Origin: Anaeromyces robustus
Lineage: Eukaryota; Neocallimastigomycota; Neocallimastigomycetes; Neocallimastigales; Neocallimastigaceae
Assembly (NCBI GenBank): GCA_002104895.1
Contig: MCFG01000403.1
Location: 1-60,490 of the forward strand
DNA length: 60,490 nucleotides
Direction: 5' to 3'
Shown: piece by piece, positions 23,601 through 35,673 of the stretch
How the letters are laid out: each line of letters starts with the position of its first letter
Position numbering within the stretch: the stretch's first letter is position 1
Notes under the pieces: generated by a model
What the model was told of the DNA's origin: nothing
The model's input: only the letters and a program-made list of their open reading frames with translations
Database searches by the model: none
Made by a program: the position numbers and the translations under genes

Positions 23601-25725
23601 TTTGGAGCAAAGAAGATTATTGCTGAATGGGGATATAATATTCATGATGCATGTAGAATATTTGGTGAAAGAAATGTTATATGCAAAGTATTTTTAAAAA
23701 TATTAAAGGGTATTTTTTTTTTTTTTATTTCATTTTTTTTGTTTGTTTAATATAAATATTATAAATAAATAAAAAAATTAATAGTAATTTTGATTTAAAA
23801 TAATATTTAAAAAATTATATAATTAAAATAATATAATTATATATTTTACTATTTAATTAGATGAATATACCGAGGATGTCTATTACAATTTAATAAATGT
23901 ATTAAATAAATTGAAAAAAGTATTTATTCATTATGACCGTGCTGAAAATAATAACGAAATTAAAGGCTATGTATCTAAAAAAGTATGCAAACAAGTATTT
24001 AAACAATACTGGCCAAATAAAAGTGATGAAAAAATCGAGGCTTTATTAAAAGTATAATACCAAGTCTTTATATATATAATTTAATATTAAAAAAGCATTG
24101 TAATACTATATATATATATAGTTTTTTTTTTTTATTTTATTTTTTTTTGTAGTTAACCATAATATTTTTAAATATATTTAATTGTTAGAGTGTTGAAGGA
24201 GAACAACCAGAGAATATGGTAATATATAAAAATTCTTTTAATAATTATTTTATTATATTTTTTTTATTATAATTTATATATTAATTTTTATAATAAACTA
24301 ATAAGAATATTTTTGTTCATATTGATTTTTTTTTTTTGTAAAAAAATTATTAGTATAATTATCAATACTTTATTTATAATAGTTATTATGAATATCCTAC
24401 AGTAAATTTGATACTTGATCAAGAAATGAAAGCAAGAGAGGAATATTTAAATGGATTATTGGTAATTTATAGAATACAATATGTAATTACAATAATAAAA
24501 GATAATTATTTATACTTATAAATAAATATTATATTAGGACTTATTAAAATCTGTATCACATGATCCAAAGATTCTAGGAACTGATCTTTTAAGAGTAACT
24601 GTTTATATAGAATTGATATATAATATTTTTTATAAATAACTAATTATTTTATATAAAATAAAATATAAAATAGATAATAGGTCAATATGATCAAGAAAAA
24701 ACAAAAAAAGTAAATATATAATAGTTTTTAGAATGTTGAGTTTTAAATAATTAATAATATAAAATTTTTAATAATTATTATTTGTATTTGTATAATATTT
24801 AGGAAATTGATGAATATATAAAAAGAGGTTTTAATTCAACAGTTGAGATTAATTTAAGACAAATGGTCGATAAAGAATTATTTGTTAAGGTTTGATAAAA
24901 AATAAATTTAAATTGCTAATTATAATATGAAATTAGGATTAATATTAGTATTATGCTAATAAATATATATATTTAAATTCTTTTAATATTCATTAATTAT
25001 GGTAATAATAGAATTTATCTAAAGGTGTAGTTATGTTTGGTATAGATAATGATCCAAATGTTAAAGATATTATTATAGAAGAAGATAAATCTGAGGATGA
25101 TATTCCTTCGAATATAGATGAAAAAGATACCAATTATACAAACTATAGTCAACTTCATAATTTATCTTTTTCAACTTTATCTTTAATGAATGAAACAATT
25201 AATGCGAATAAAGAAAATAAAGATAATAATAGTATAGAAACTATTAATATAAATTCTGATAACTCTGATAATTCTAATAATAATATAGATCCTAATATAA
25301 ATACAAATATTAATACTGATAATAAAGACCCGAATACTTATATAAATTCTACTACTACTACTACTACTAATAATAATAATGATGATGATACTAGTAATAA
25401 TAATATTAATAATACAGAAACTAATAATAGCAAAGATGTTATAAATAATAATTTTGACAATATTCCTACTGATAAAATTATCCAAGATAGTAATAATGAT
25501 GAAAGAAATGATATAAAAATTAATAATCAAAGTAGTATAGATGATACAAATAAAAAGGATGAAAGTACTAAAGATGAAAATGAAAGTGAACATAAAAATG
25601 AAATAGTACTACCACAAATATATAATGAAGATGAAATAAATACATCAAAAAATAATCAAGTTAAAAGTAATAGTCATAGTAAATCTAATAGTGTAACATT
25701 ATCACCATTACCTGATATATCATAG
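20662..25725 (+). CDS. TSNAXIP1-like flagellar coiled-coil protein
   Basis: Many short exons, including 20662-20738, 20882-21091, 21191-21240, 21366-21468 and about 21619-21702; the last ends at 25725. The N-terminal part matches the translin-associated factor X-interacting protein 1 domain: KFLTQMIAYIKKEFAELGIE, then KPGCMERLQVYKTVFDFF, then MEEFKTYQPILSDIKNEYEL. Coiled-coil exons follow (EEQINKLNREIERSKNII, ERLTNRVYHLEQELERTNKY). A second conserved block reads YFNGLGLQSHIPKYLRYEG, IVNRMLNRRSC and INDIWKAKSLYEISQKKSE, then later exons with AEWGYNIHDACRIFGE. The C-terminus is an Asn/Asp/Thr-rich tail. Homologues are associated with cilia and sperm; a flagellar role in the zoospore is inferred. 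Every intron rebuilt is GT-AG except the one after IEDE. Confidence 0.85.
21469..21618 (+). other. candidate U12-type (minor spliceosome) intron
   Basis: The upstream exon must end near IEDE because a stop follows, yet there is no GT. At the needed point the DNA reads ATATCCTTTT, the U12-type AT-AC 5' splice consensus. TTCTTAAC at 21563-21570 matches the U12 branch point closely. Two 3' ends keep frame with the next coiled-coil exon: AC ending at 21603 or AG ending at 21618. Both lie further from the branch point (about 34 and 49 bases) than is usual. Confidence 0.55.
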
Positions 25726-26052
25726 AACTAATATATAATTTTCAATTTTTAAAAAAAAATAAATGTTTATTGTTAATATTACTATTTCTATTATATTTAT
25801 CATATTATAAATATAAAAAAAATGTTTAATAATATACCAATTTTATAATAATACTTTCGTTTTTTTATTTTATAACGTGAATAACTAATATTGTTTTCTT
25901 TTTTTTTTTTTTTGTAAAAAGTTTAAATGATAAATAAATAATATTAAATATATAGCTTCCGTTATTGTACTTACTCTACATTATAAATATTAAATTTAGA
26001 GTTTTTAAAGTTTTTTTTTTAAAAAGAAAGAAAACAAATTATAAATAAAAAA

Positions 26053-26168
26053 TCAAGCCACATATATTGATATTGATTAATAAAATATGGCTTGACTTTA
26101 ACTAAAATAAAAACAAAATATAGTTTATATATAAAAAAATATAAACTATATTTTGTTTTTATTTTAGT
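26053..26168. repeat. two adjacent hairpins, one with 30-bp perfect arms
   Basis: First hairpin: TCAAGCCA at 26053-26060 pairs with TGGCTTGA at 26088-26095. Second: 26101-26130 pairs perfectly over 30 bases with 26139-26168, leaving an 8-base loop. The arms contain the ordered string AAAACAAAATATAGTTTATA, so this is not a simple AT dinucleotide palindrome. Confidence 0.9.
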
Positions 26169-26900
26169 ATAAAAAAACAAAACAAATAAATAAAGATTAA
26201 AGAGTTAATAAAGTAAAAAATTCAGAATGTCATAATATATACTTATTATGTATTATAATATTTTTTTTTTAATAAACTCGATCTAATATGATATTGTTAT
26301 ATAGATAACTGATATTTTTAAACCAAAACAATTTATGTATTATAATATTTTTTTAATAAATTTATTGCAGTTTTAATTAATTCTATATAAAATATATTAA
26401 TTATAAAAAAGTTTAAAAGGTAATTTTTATCATTATCAAATGTTAACAAAGTTATAACAATTTTTTTTCTTATTTAAATTTAAATGATTATATTAAAAAA
26501 TTATTAATTACTAATTTAATATTGCTTTTTTTATGAAACAATAGATTATTAATTGATAAAATATTTAATATTGAAAAAGTTAAATATTGTTTTTTTTTTT
26601 TTAAAAAAAATAAAAAAAGTAAAATTTTAATAAATCAGATGTTATGGATTTTATATCCTTAAAAATTATATATATATATATTAATTATTACTATTATGAT
26701 TCAAATCCCTTTGTTAGAAGATTTTGTTTTTATTTTTTTTATTTAATTATATTTTTTATTCTCTAAAAAACTTTTTTATAATAAAAAAATTTTATTGTAA
26801 TTATAATAAATATTAGAGGTTTAGTTTTATTATTATTGTTATTAATATTGTTACAACTCATATATTATGTTAATAAAAATTTTTATATTTTCGTATCTTT

Positions 26901-27031
26901 AAAATTTTGCTGCTCATTTAAAACGAAATATTAATAAAATATTTAAATATTAATAAAGTTTTACATGTCTTTCTATTAACAAAAATAAAGTTTTTGTTTT
27001 TTATTAAATAATGTAGTGAGCAGCACATTTT
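26901..27031. repeat. imperfect inverted repeat with GC-containing core
   Basis: TTTTGCTGCTCA near 26905-26916 pairs with TGAGCAGCACATTTT at 27017-27031, nine bases perfect (TGCTGCTCA/TGAGCAGCA) and flanking bases mostly complementary. About 100 bases separate the arms. Confidence 0.7.
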
Positions 27032-28010
27032 ACATAACCTAAAATAAAGTTTAGATATATATATAAAATAACAGAAGAAAAAAAAGTTTAAATAAACAGT
27101 AGTAGAAGTGTTAGTAGTAATAGTACTGAATGATCACTGATATTTTCTACTATTAATCATCAATAATAATAAAATTATTAGTTGTATATATGAGTTTTAA
27201 TAATTATAATATATGCTTTTATTCCTAATATTGATTCTTTTTTTCTTTTTTTTTATATAATTAAATATCCAAAAAATAAAATAAAAAAAAAAGTTTTTTG
27301 AAATAATTTAATATATCAATATATTAATAATAATATATTTTTAATATAACAATTGTAATATAATATATTACATACATAAATTATTATATATATTTAATAT
27401 ATAGCTATTTTATCCTTATACTTCTTATTATTCGTTGAAATGAAATTAAAATATAAATATAACATATATTGTAATAAACTCTATTTTATTGGACTTACTT
27501 TATTTTAATATATTGTTATTTATTTTAATTAACTAGCTTTTTCTATATAAATATATTATATTATTTATATATATATAATTTATATTATTATCAAAGTTAA
27601 ATATAAATAAAATTTATTTCATATTATATTGAATAATATATTGAAAATATATCATTCAATATAATATATTCAATTACAATATAATATACTATAAATAATT
27701 TAATAATTTAAAAAAGTTTAAAATTTTACTTTTTGACTATGAATATAAAAATTTTAAATATTATTAAAAAAATATAAAAATATTTAAATAACAAATAAAT
27801 ATTAATCATTTATTTATTTATTTAAATTTTATTATAAATGATTATTTGTATAATTATTCATTCATTCATTTATTATTATTTATTTACAATTGTCAAATAA
27901 TAAAATTTTGGTTATAATTATTATTATTTAATTATTAAATAATTTTTTATTTATTTATTTATTTTTTTTATTTTACTTTTTCTTCTTTTTTTTTTTTAAA
28001 ACAAAGAAAC

Positions 28011-28069
28011 AGTTTTCCTTAAATTTATATTTTATTTTTTTTTTTAAAATAAAATAAATTTAAGAAACT
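28011..28069. repeat. imperfect hairpin upstream of EFR3
   Basis: The arm at 28011-28036 (core CTTAAATTTA) pairs with 28046-28069 (core TAAATTTAAG), with a few mismatches or bulges over about 23 bases. The loop is short and T-rich. Confidence 0.7.
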
Positions 28070-28662
28070 ATTAATAATAAAAATAAAAATTAAAAAAAAA
28101 AAAAAAAAAGATAAAAAAACAAATTAAAACTAAAAACTAAAAATAAATAAATTATCAATAATAAAACTAATAATAATAAACCCGCAAAATATATAGAAGA
28201 CATAGAATAACAATAAATAAATATAAATAAAATATGAAATTATTTAATTACAATATATTAATACAATATTAGATAATAATTTATTTTTTTTATTAATTTT
28301 ATTTCAATATTTCAATGAATATTAACTAAAGAATATAAAGAAATACAAAAAAAAAATAATTTATATAGAAACAGATTTTTTTTATTTAATTTTTTTTAAT
28401 AAAGTTGATATATTTAAATATTGAAATCAATATTGTTTTGGATAATAAAAGCCAAAAAGAATAACAAAGTCATTAAAATATAGAAGAAAAAGAACGACTT
28501 AAAATTTATTGATAAATAAAAATAAGTATAAATAATAAAAATAATATAAAATTAAAAAGGCAAGAAATAATAAAAAGAAAAACTTCATATATTTTTTTAA
28601 TAAAAATATTAAAAATAATACCAAAGAATAAAATAAATTAAATAGTAAAGATACAATTAAAA

Positions 28663-31600
28663 ATGTGGTGTTCAAGTTGTTATAATCATGTTTCATTAAT
28701 TAATAATGTTTACCCTTCACAACCAGGTGAAACTGGTGCCAAAGCAAATAATTTATCTTTTTTGGTATTTTATGCTGAATCAAGACCACAAAAATTAACA
28801 AAAATTGGTGCTTATTTAGAAAAAAGAACAGCAAGAGATATTAGTTACTCAAGAATTGAGTAAGTATATAGTATAGCATATAATATATAAATTGTATAAA
28901 AATTTAATTGTTTTATTTAGATATATAATTTCAAATAATAATATTTTTTTTTTTTGTTTTTTAATGTAATAAAAAGAAATTTAAAAGTTACTTTGACAAT
29001 TTTGACTGTTTTAGTTGGTTCAAAATGTAAAGAAAATTTAGATTTATTTTTAGTTTCTGTAGTTAATATTGTAGCAAAGATGCTTGAAAGTCCAATAAAT
29101 TTAGAAATTATTGAACAAATTTCTTCAACTGTAAATTATTTTTATATATAATTACTTTTAAATATATAAATAAAATATAATATTTATTTAATAAAACTTA
29201 TTATATATATATATATTTTATAAAGATCGTATCTTTTTCAGCACATCATAATCATGTTATACTTGATGTTGATAATGCTTTTGTTACACCATATTCTAAG
29301 ATTATCAGAATTCTTTGTAGGTATGTACAAGATAAAGATAGTAATCAAGAAATTCAAAATAAAAAAAAAGTAGCTTCTTTAAGAGCTTTATATGCTATAG
29401 TTTCAAATGATACATTTTTAAAGTCACCAAAAATTGATGAATTTCTAGAGTATATTATACCGGCTTTATTAGCTAATATTCAAGATAAAAAAACAACAGG
29501 TATTAAACTTTATCGTTCCTTATCTAATACAGATATAAGTGATGTTGATATGGATAATTTAGCTATACAAAGTGTCAATGAAATTATGCAACGTATTAAT
29601 CCTGTTACATTTGATAAAGTTTTCAATCCAATTTTCAAGTAAGTTTGATAAAAGTATATTTAAAAATATATTTTATAATATTATTACATTAATATATGTT
29701 GATATTTAATTATTAATTATTATTATTATTATTATTATATATTTTTTATAAATATAATATTTATAATTTTAATAAAATAAATTAAATGAATATCTTTAAA
29801 CAATATTAAAATTATATATTATATTATTATATTATCAAATTTATAATTATTTATTTTTTTAATTAAATAAAGATATTTAGAAAATAATGGTTGTTTAATG
29901 AATAAGAAATATTTATTAAAAGTATTCAAAATATTTACAAAGGCAATGAATCCTCAATATAGATATTTATTAGTATTATATTCATTGAAACATTTAAAAG
30001 ATTTCAGTAATGATATTGCTATACAAACTAATATTATATATATATTATCAAATATTATAAAAAATGGAGGAGGCTCGGTCATTACTCATATTGAAGTTTT
30101 AGATGTATTATCAGATTGCTTATTCGAGACTTTACAAAATACTTCTAAGTATAATGAAAAAGATATTGAAAATTTAGAAAATGCTTATATTGACTGTATA
30201 AGTTCATTCACTTCAAATGTTTCCTACCCAGAACAAATGAATGATATTATGACTTTCCTCGTTAATCATTTGAAACTTGAAACACCAAATAATGAAGTCA
30301 TTTTAAAATGTAGGATTTTCATTATTCGTTCTTTAAGATTTATTTTAGAACAAAGAGCACAAATTATTGAAAAGAATCCAACTTTTAATTCACCACTTCC
30401 TATTGAATTATTTATTCCAACTTTAGTTTTATTAAAAGATAGTTCATTTAACTTACGTTTACAATACTATTTCTTTTTACTTTTGTTGATGGAACAAATT
30501 GGTAATAGTAGTAGTGCTTTTGATGATAATAAAACTCATGTCACTAAATATAGATTTATGCAAAATATACATACAGTTCTTTATGAATATTCTCAGAAGA
30601 AATTAAATCAACCTGTTGATTTCATTATGATTATAAATGTTTTCATTAAAAATATTCAAGTATTTACTTTTGATGGTATTGTTGAAGTTGTACCATTAAT
30701 GTTTTCTTTAGAGGTAAGTTATTAAAAAATAATTTTTTATATATTTATTATATTATTTATTATATAAAAATATAGAACATTACTATTTTTGTATTATTTA
30801 TAAATTAATATATAGTATGATAATATATATTAAATTAAATTATTGTTATTAATAATTATTTTATGTATATTTATTTTTCTTTTAATAATTATTAAATATA
30901 ATAATAACATAATTAATAAATTTATTTTAGGATGTTACTAAAGTTAAATTTAAGAATAAAGATGAAATTATGCTTAATTATGCTATTAATACCATGATTG
31001 TTGAATTCTTTGATTATTTATCAGAGTATTTAGGTAATGAATCATTAGGTAATTATATAGGTAAAATAAAACAAAGTAAAATGGAAAATGGTGAATGGTG
31101 TAATGTATCTTTCACAACTGCTTGTATTTCACAATGGCTTAATAAAACATTTAATGATGTAGAGTGGAATACCGATGATTTTAAAGAAACTTCTATCTAT
31201 TTAGATCATGAATATATCATATCTATTCTTTGTGATCATGAAAATTTAAAGAATCATTTTGAAGATTTATTTGAATTATTAAGTTTGAAATACACTCCAC
31301 ATGCATTTATGAGTTATATTAAAGATGAGAATAGTAAGAAGAGAATGAGTAGTCATTCAATTATAGATCCAAAATTGGTTAGAAATTCAATTCCTCCTCA
31401 AAATCTTGTAGGTTATCAATATCAAAATATATTGCATTAATATTAATAATTATATTATAATTATAATATTAAATATAATATATATGATATATTTTTAAAT
31501 TTATTAACCATTATTATTATTTTTTTTTTCTTTTTATAATTATTAATAATTGTAATTTACTCTGATTTTAAATATTTTTTAATAGCGCCGTGATATGACC

Positions 31601-31894
31601 CATGCTTCTATTCATATTGAAGATTTAAAGGAAGTATTAGGTTCATTTGAACAATTAGAAGATCCTCACGATGAAAGTATTTTAGATTTAGACATTGATG
31701 ATGAGGAAAAAGTATATATTATATATTATAATTATAGATATATTAAAAAACGACATTTTTAATTACTTTTTTTTTTTTTTTTTTTTTTTGTTATATTAAT
31801 ATTTTTATTATTATTATCAATTTTTTTTAAATAGAATGTTAAATTGACTGATGAAGTTAATGGTTTATTGGATGAAATTACATGGTAATTCTTT

Positions 31895-31929
<35 letters not shown>

Positions 31930-32451
31930 GGATAATTATTATAAAACATATATCTATATCTATAATAGATATTTAATATAAAAATTTTTTTATATTAAAT
32001 ATTAATAAATTAACTATTTATTAATATTTAAAACAATAATTATTATAATTTATATCATTTTTATTATTATTATTAATATTATTATTATTAAATTTTATAA
32101 ATATTATAATACAATAATTTAATAATTTAATAAATAAATAGTCAATCAAGATTAAATAGTGAACATAATAAAAATTCAAGTACTACTTTAATCAATCAAC
32201 CTATACTTTCAAATTATGAAAATGTATTTAACAGTCCATTAAAGAAGAAACAAACCATTACTAGTCAAGAAGAATATCCATTAACCAATATGGATAATCA
32301 TATATTATATGCACAAGATTCCTTTATAAATAATGACTATTCTTTACATTATGTAAGATCAACAGAAAATCTTTTAGATGATGGAAAAGAAGAAAAAAAA
32401 AAGAAAAAATATTCTAATATATCTTTTAAAACTAAAACTTATAAGATATAG
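28663..32451 (+). CDS. EFR3: EFR3, plasma-membrane anchor of the PI4-kinase complex
   Basis: Eight exons (28663-28859, 28977-29130, 29226-29638, 29873-30713, 30931-31407, 31586-31711, 31835-31884, 32142-32451) give 855 residues, and all phases agree. The N-terminus MWCSSCYNHVSLINNVYP carries the Cys cluster that is palmitoylated in family members. YAESRPQKLTKIGAYLEKR and ARDISYSRIENLKVT are the characteristic N-terminal block, followed by an alpha-helical ARM/HEAT-like rod (VAKMLESP, SLRALYAIVSNDTF, RCRIFIIRSLRF-type segments). The C-terminal DMTHASIHIEDLKEVL is also conserved in fungi and animals; the tail is polar and basic. The family recruits the type III PI4-kinase Stt4/PI4KA through TTC7/Ypp1 to make PI4P at the plasma membrane. 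Confidence 0.92.
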
Positions 32452-35400
32452 ATGAATTATCCATTTTTCTTTTTTTTTTTTTTTCTTTTTTTCTTTTTTT
32501 CTTTATATTTTTATTTCTTTTGTATCTTTTATTATTATATACATATAATATTTTATAGTTTAATCTATATATAATTTATATAATTTTTTATTTATTTTTA
32601 TTTAAAAAAAAAAAAAAAAAAAATACAAAAAAGAACTAAGTAGATATATTACGCGATAATAGACCAATAATAATACAAATAATTTTTTTTGAGAGAATGG
32701 AATTTTTTTATATATAAAATTTATAAATAGAAGATAATATTTCATTGTATATAGAATGGATTATTTTAATTATTATTATTTTTTTATTACAATAAATTAT
32801 TATTTATAACTATTAAACAAAAACATGAAGAAATCAATAATGGAAAATGCAAAGAAATAATCTCAAGCAGTATATAATCATATCTTTTTAATATGCACTA
32901 ATAACAAATCAACAACAAATCAGATATTCATATATTAAATAATAAAGAAAAACCAAATAAGAAAAATCATTGATGTCATAAAATATATCATTAACATATT
33001 ATATTTTTTTATATTATTTATTATATATTTATCATTTTTTAAATATATAAAAAAAAATATTATATATAATTATCATTAATCATTAAGAATAATATTCTTA
33101 TAACTATTTTATCATAATCATAAATTATATCATAATAATAATTTGTAAAAAAAGAAAAAAAAAAAGTAAATAATGTTATATATATATAATATATAATTAT
33201 AGTATTTTTAGTAAAAAAAAAAAAAAAAAAAAAAACATTTTAACAATCATCTAAACATTGTTATTTTAATATTAACAAACATAATATATAATCTATTAAA
33301 TTAGTATTTTTTTAATTTCTATTTATGTCATATCATAAAATATTTTAATAAATATTTAATAATCATAAATCAATAATAATATCAATTATAATGAAAAGAA
33401 AAAAAAAAAATTTAAAGTTTATATATTTTATTTATAATTAACCTTTTATTATTTATTTATTTTATTAAAATTTTAAGTTTAAAATCCATTTCTCAAAGAA
33501 AAAAGTTGTATATATTGTGAATAAAATGGTGTAATATAATTTTATAGTTTTTTTTTTTTTTTTTTTTTTTTTTTGTTCTTTGATTTTTTATTTTTTTATT
33601 TTTATTTTTTATTATTACTTTTATTGTTTTTAATTAAAATATTCTAATGTTTATTGAAATCTAATTAATTTTTTTTTCTTTTTTATCTATAATTACTTCA
33701 TATATTATGGCCTTATTTATTTATTATATTTTTATTTGGGCTTTTTATATAAACATTTATATACACACCAACTCATATATGTACTAACTTATACCGTCAT
33801 TTTATTATATCACCACACATCATATATGATTATACCAATTATATACAATATACATTATATATCATTATTATTATTTAATATTTTATTTTTTTTTAGAAAT
33901 AAACACTATAAAAATATATGATTTTTAATTATTTAAATCTATTATTTTAAAATTTTCATATATAAAAGTAATTGTCATGTGAAATATAATAAAAATAATG
34001 AAATAATAGACAAAACTAAAAAGAAAGAACTAAATAACAAAACAAAAACAAAAACAAAAACAAAAATAAAAACAATAAAAATAACAATAACAATAAAAAT
34101 AACAATAACAATAACAATAATAACAGCAACAACAACAACAATGATAATAATAATAATAATAATAATATAAGGATTGAATATAATAATTTTAATTATTAAA
34201 ATTATTTTAATAATAATCAATTTTGTTATTTTCATTTTTTTTTTATTTTTTTTTTATATTCTTTATTATTATTTATATATATAAAGAGGGAAGTTAAAAT
34301 AAATATTAATATATATACAGTATTAGTTAATATATTTAAAGTAAGAAAAAAAAAAACATAAAATTTTTTATTAATAAAAAAATTGTTTAAATTATTTATT
34401 ATTATTATTATTATTATTTTTTATTATTGTATTTCTTTTTTTATGTATTTTTTTTTAAAATAAATACACAGTAAAAAATAAAAAACAAAAGATTAAAGTA
34501 AAAGAATCAAAATATCAAAAATAAAAGCGTAATCAAAATCAAAATTATAATAATAATTATGATAAAAATATGAATTTATATTAAAACTAGTAAAAATGAA
34601 AATAAAAATTAAACATAACAAAATAAAACTATAAAATATAAATTACAAAATTATTAATGTAAAAAAAAAAAAAAAAATTAATAATAATAAATAAATTAAT
34701 AAATTAAGAAATTAAACTCTTTTCATTTTATTTATATATTTATTTGTTACTAATTCAATTTTGTTTAAAAAAGTTTCACACCATCATCTGGATTTTTAAT
34801 TTTTCTTGTCGATTTATTATACAAATGATCAATAAGAATTTCTAATATAATTTATAAAAATAATAAATAATTTGATTTTTTAATTATATAAATTAATTAA
34901 ACATTAAAAAAAAAAATTAGAATATCTTTACCAGAGATAGTAATAGAAATATATATAATTTAATTGTATTGAAGATTACCAACCATAATGAAGTCATGAT
35001 AATATTAATAATTTTTTTCTTTCATTTCCTATTTTGACCAATAATATTTTTTTAAAAATTCTTTTTCTATATTAATAAAAAAATTAGAATTATCAAAGGT
35101 GTGTTTTTTTTATAAATAATATATTTTAATTATTTTTTTCTTCCATGATTTATTTTTCTTTTGAGTTATTTTATTTAATATTTTTATTTTAATTTTTATT
35201 TTTATTTTTATTTTTATTTTTTTTTTTTTTATTTTTATTTTGTTTTTATTATTTTGTTTTTATTTATTTGATATTTTGAAAAAAACTTTTAATATAATTA
35301 AAAATATATTAATATTATATTTTTTTTAAAAAAAATTATTGAATTGTTACACAAAATTTACAAAATTAGTTATCCTTATTACTCATTAAATTAATATTTT

Positions 35401-35673
35401 TTTAAAAAAGGAAGTATAATAAATTTAAAATTTTTCTTTTTTTTTTTTTTTTTTTTCAAAAAAAAAAAAAAAAAAAAATAACAAAGATAAAAAAATAAAA
35501 AAATAAACAAAAATAACAAAGATAAAAAAATAAAAAAATAAACAAAAATAAAAAAAATAAGCAAAATTTAAAATTTTTAATAATAAATTTAAATAGAATA
35601 TAATATAAATAATTAATAAATACAATAACTTTTGTAATATTATTAAAATTAAATTTATTTTAAAAAAATCAAA
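32452..35673. other. 3.2-kb intergenic region
   Basis: Homopolymer-rich A/T sequence. The part at 34010-34170 is an AAC/AAT/CAA-rich tract that looks like a decayed Asn/Gln-coding run but has no supporting frame. 33700-33920 is slightly richer in C, with an open frame of 61 codons but no recognisable protein. The xylanase upstream region starts after the T/A palindrome near 35440-35478. Confidence 0.6.
35439..35547. repeat. oligo(T)-oligo(A) palindrome followed by a 35-bp tandem duplication
   Basis: A T run and an A run separated by a single C (35440-35478) can fold on themselves. Directly after, 35478-35512 is repeated at 35513-35547; the unit contains ATAACAAAGATAAAAAAATA. It lies 130-240 bases upstream of the xylanase ATG. 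Confidence 0.8.

Larger units (their letters stand above)
25726..28662. other. 2.9-kb intergenic region with inverted repeats
   Basis: No coding sequence seen. It is A/T-rich, with several inverted repeats listed separately (26053-26168, 26901-27031, 28011-28069) and many homopolymer runs. The last few hundred bases form the EFR3 upstream region. Confidence 0.7.

Noticed and set aside
26690-26730. GATTCAAATCCC resembling a tRNA T-arm
   Set aside because: No matching acceptor, D or anticodon arms can be folded around it.
33736-33921. 61-codon open frame in a slightly C-richer stretch downstream of EFR3
   Set aside because: Hydrophobic Tyr/Ile/His-rich product with no family resemblance and no splice partners; recorded only as part of the spacer.
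34010-34170. AAC/AAT/CAA-rich tract that could be a coding Asn/Gln run
   Set aside because: No flanking coding sequence, start or splice sites; most likely simple repeat or decayed sequence.
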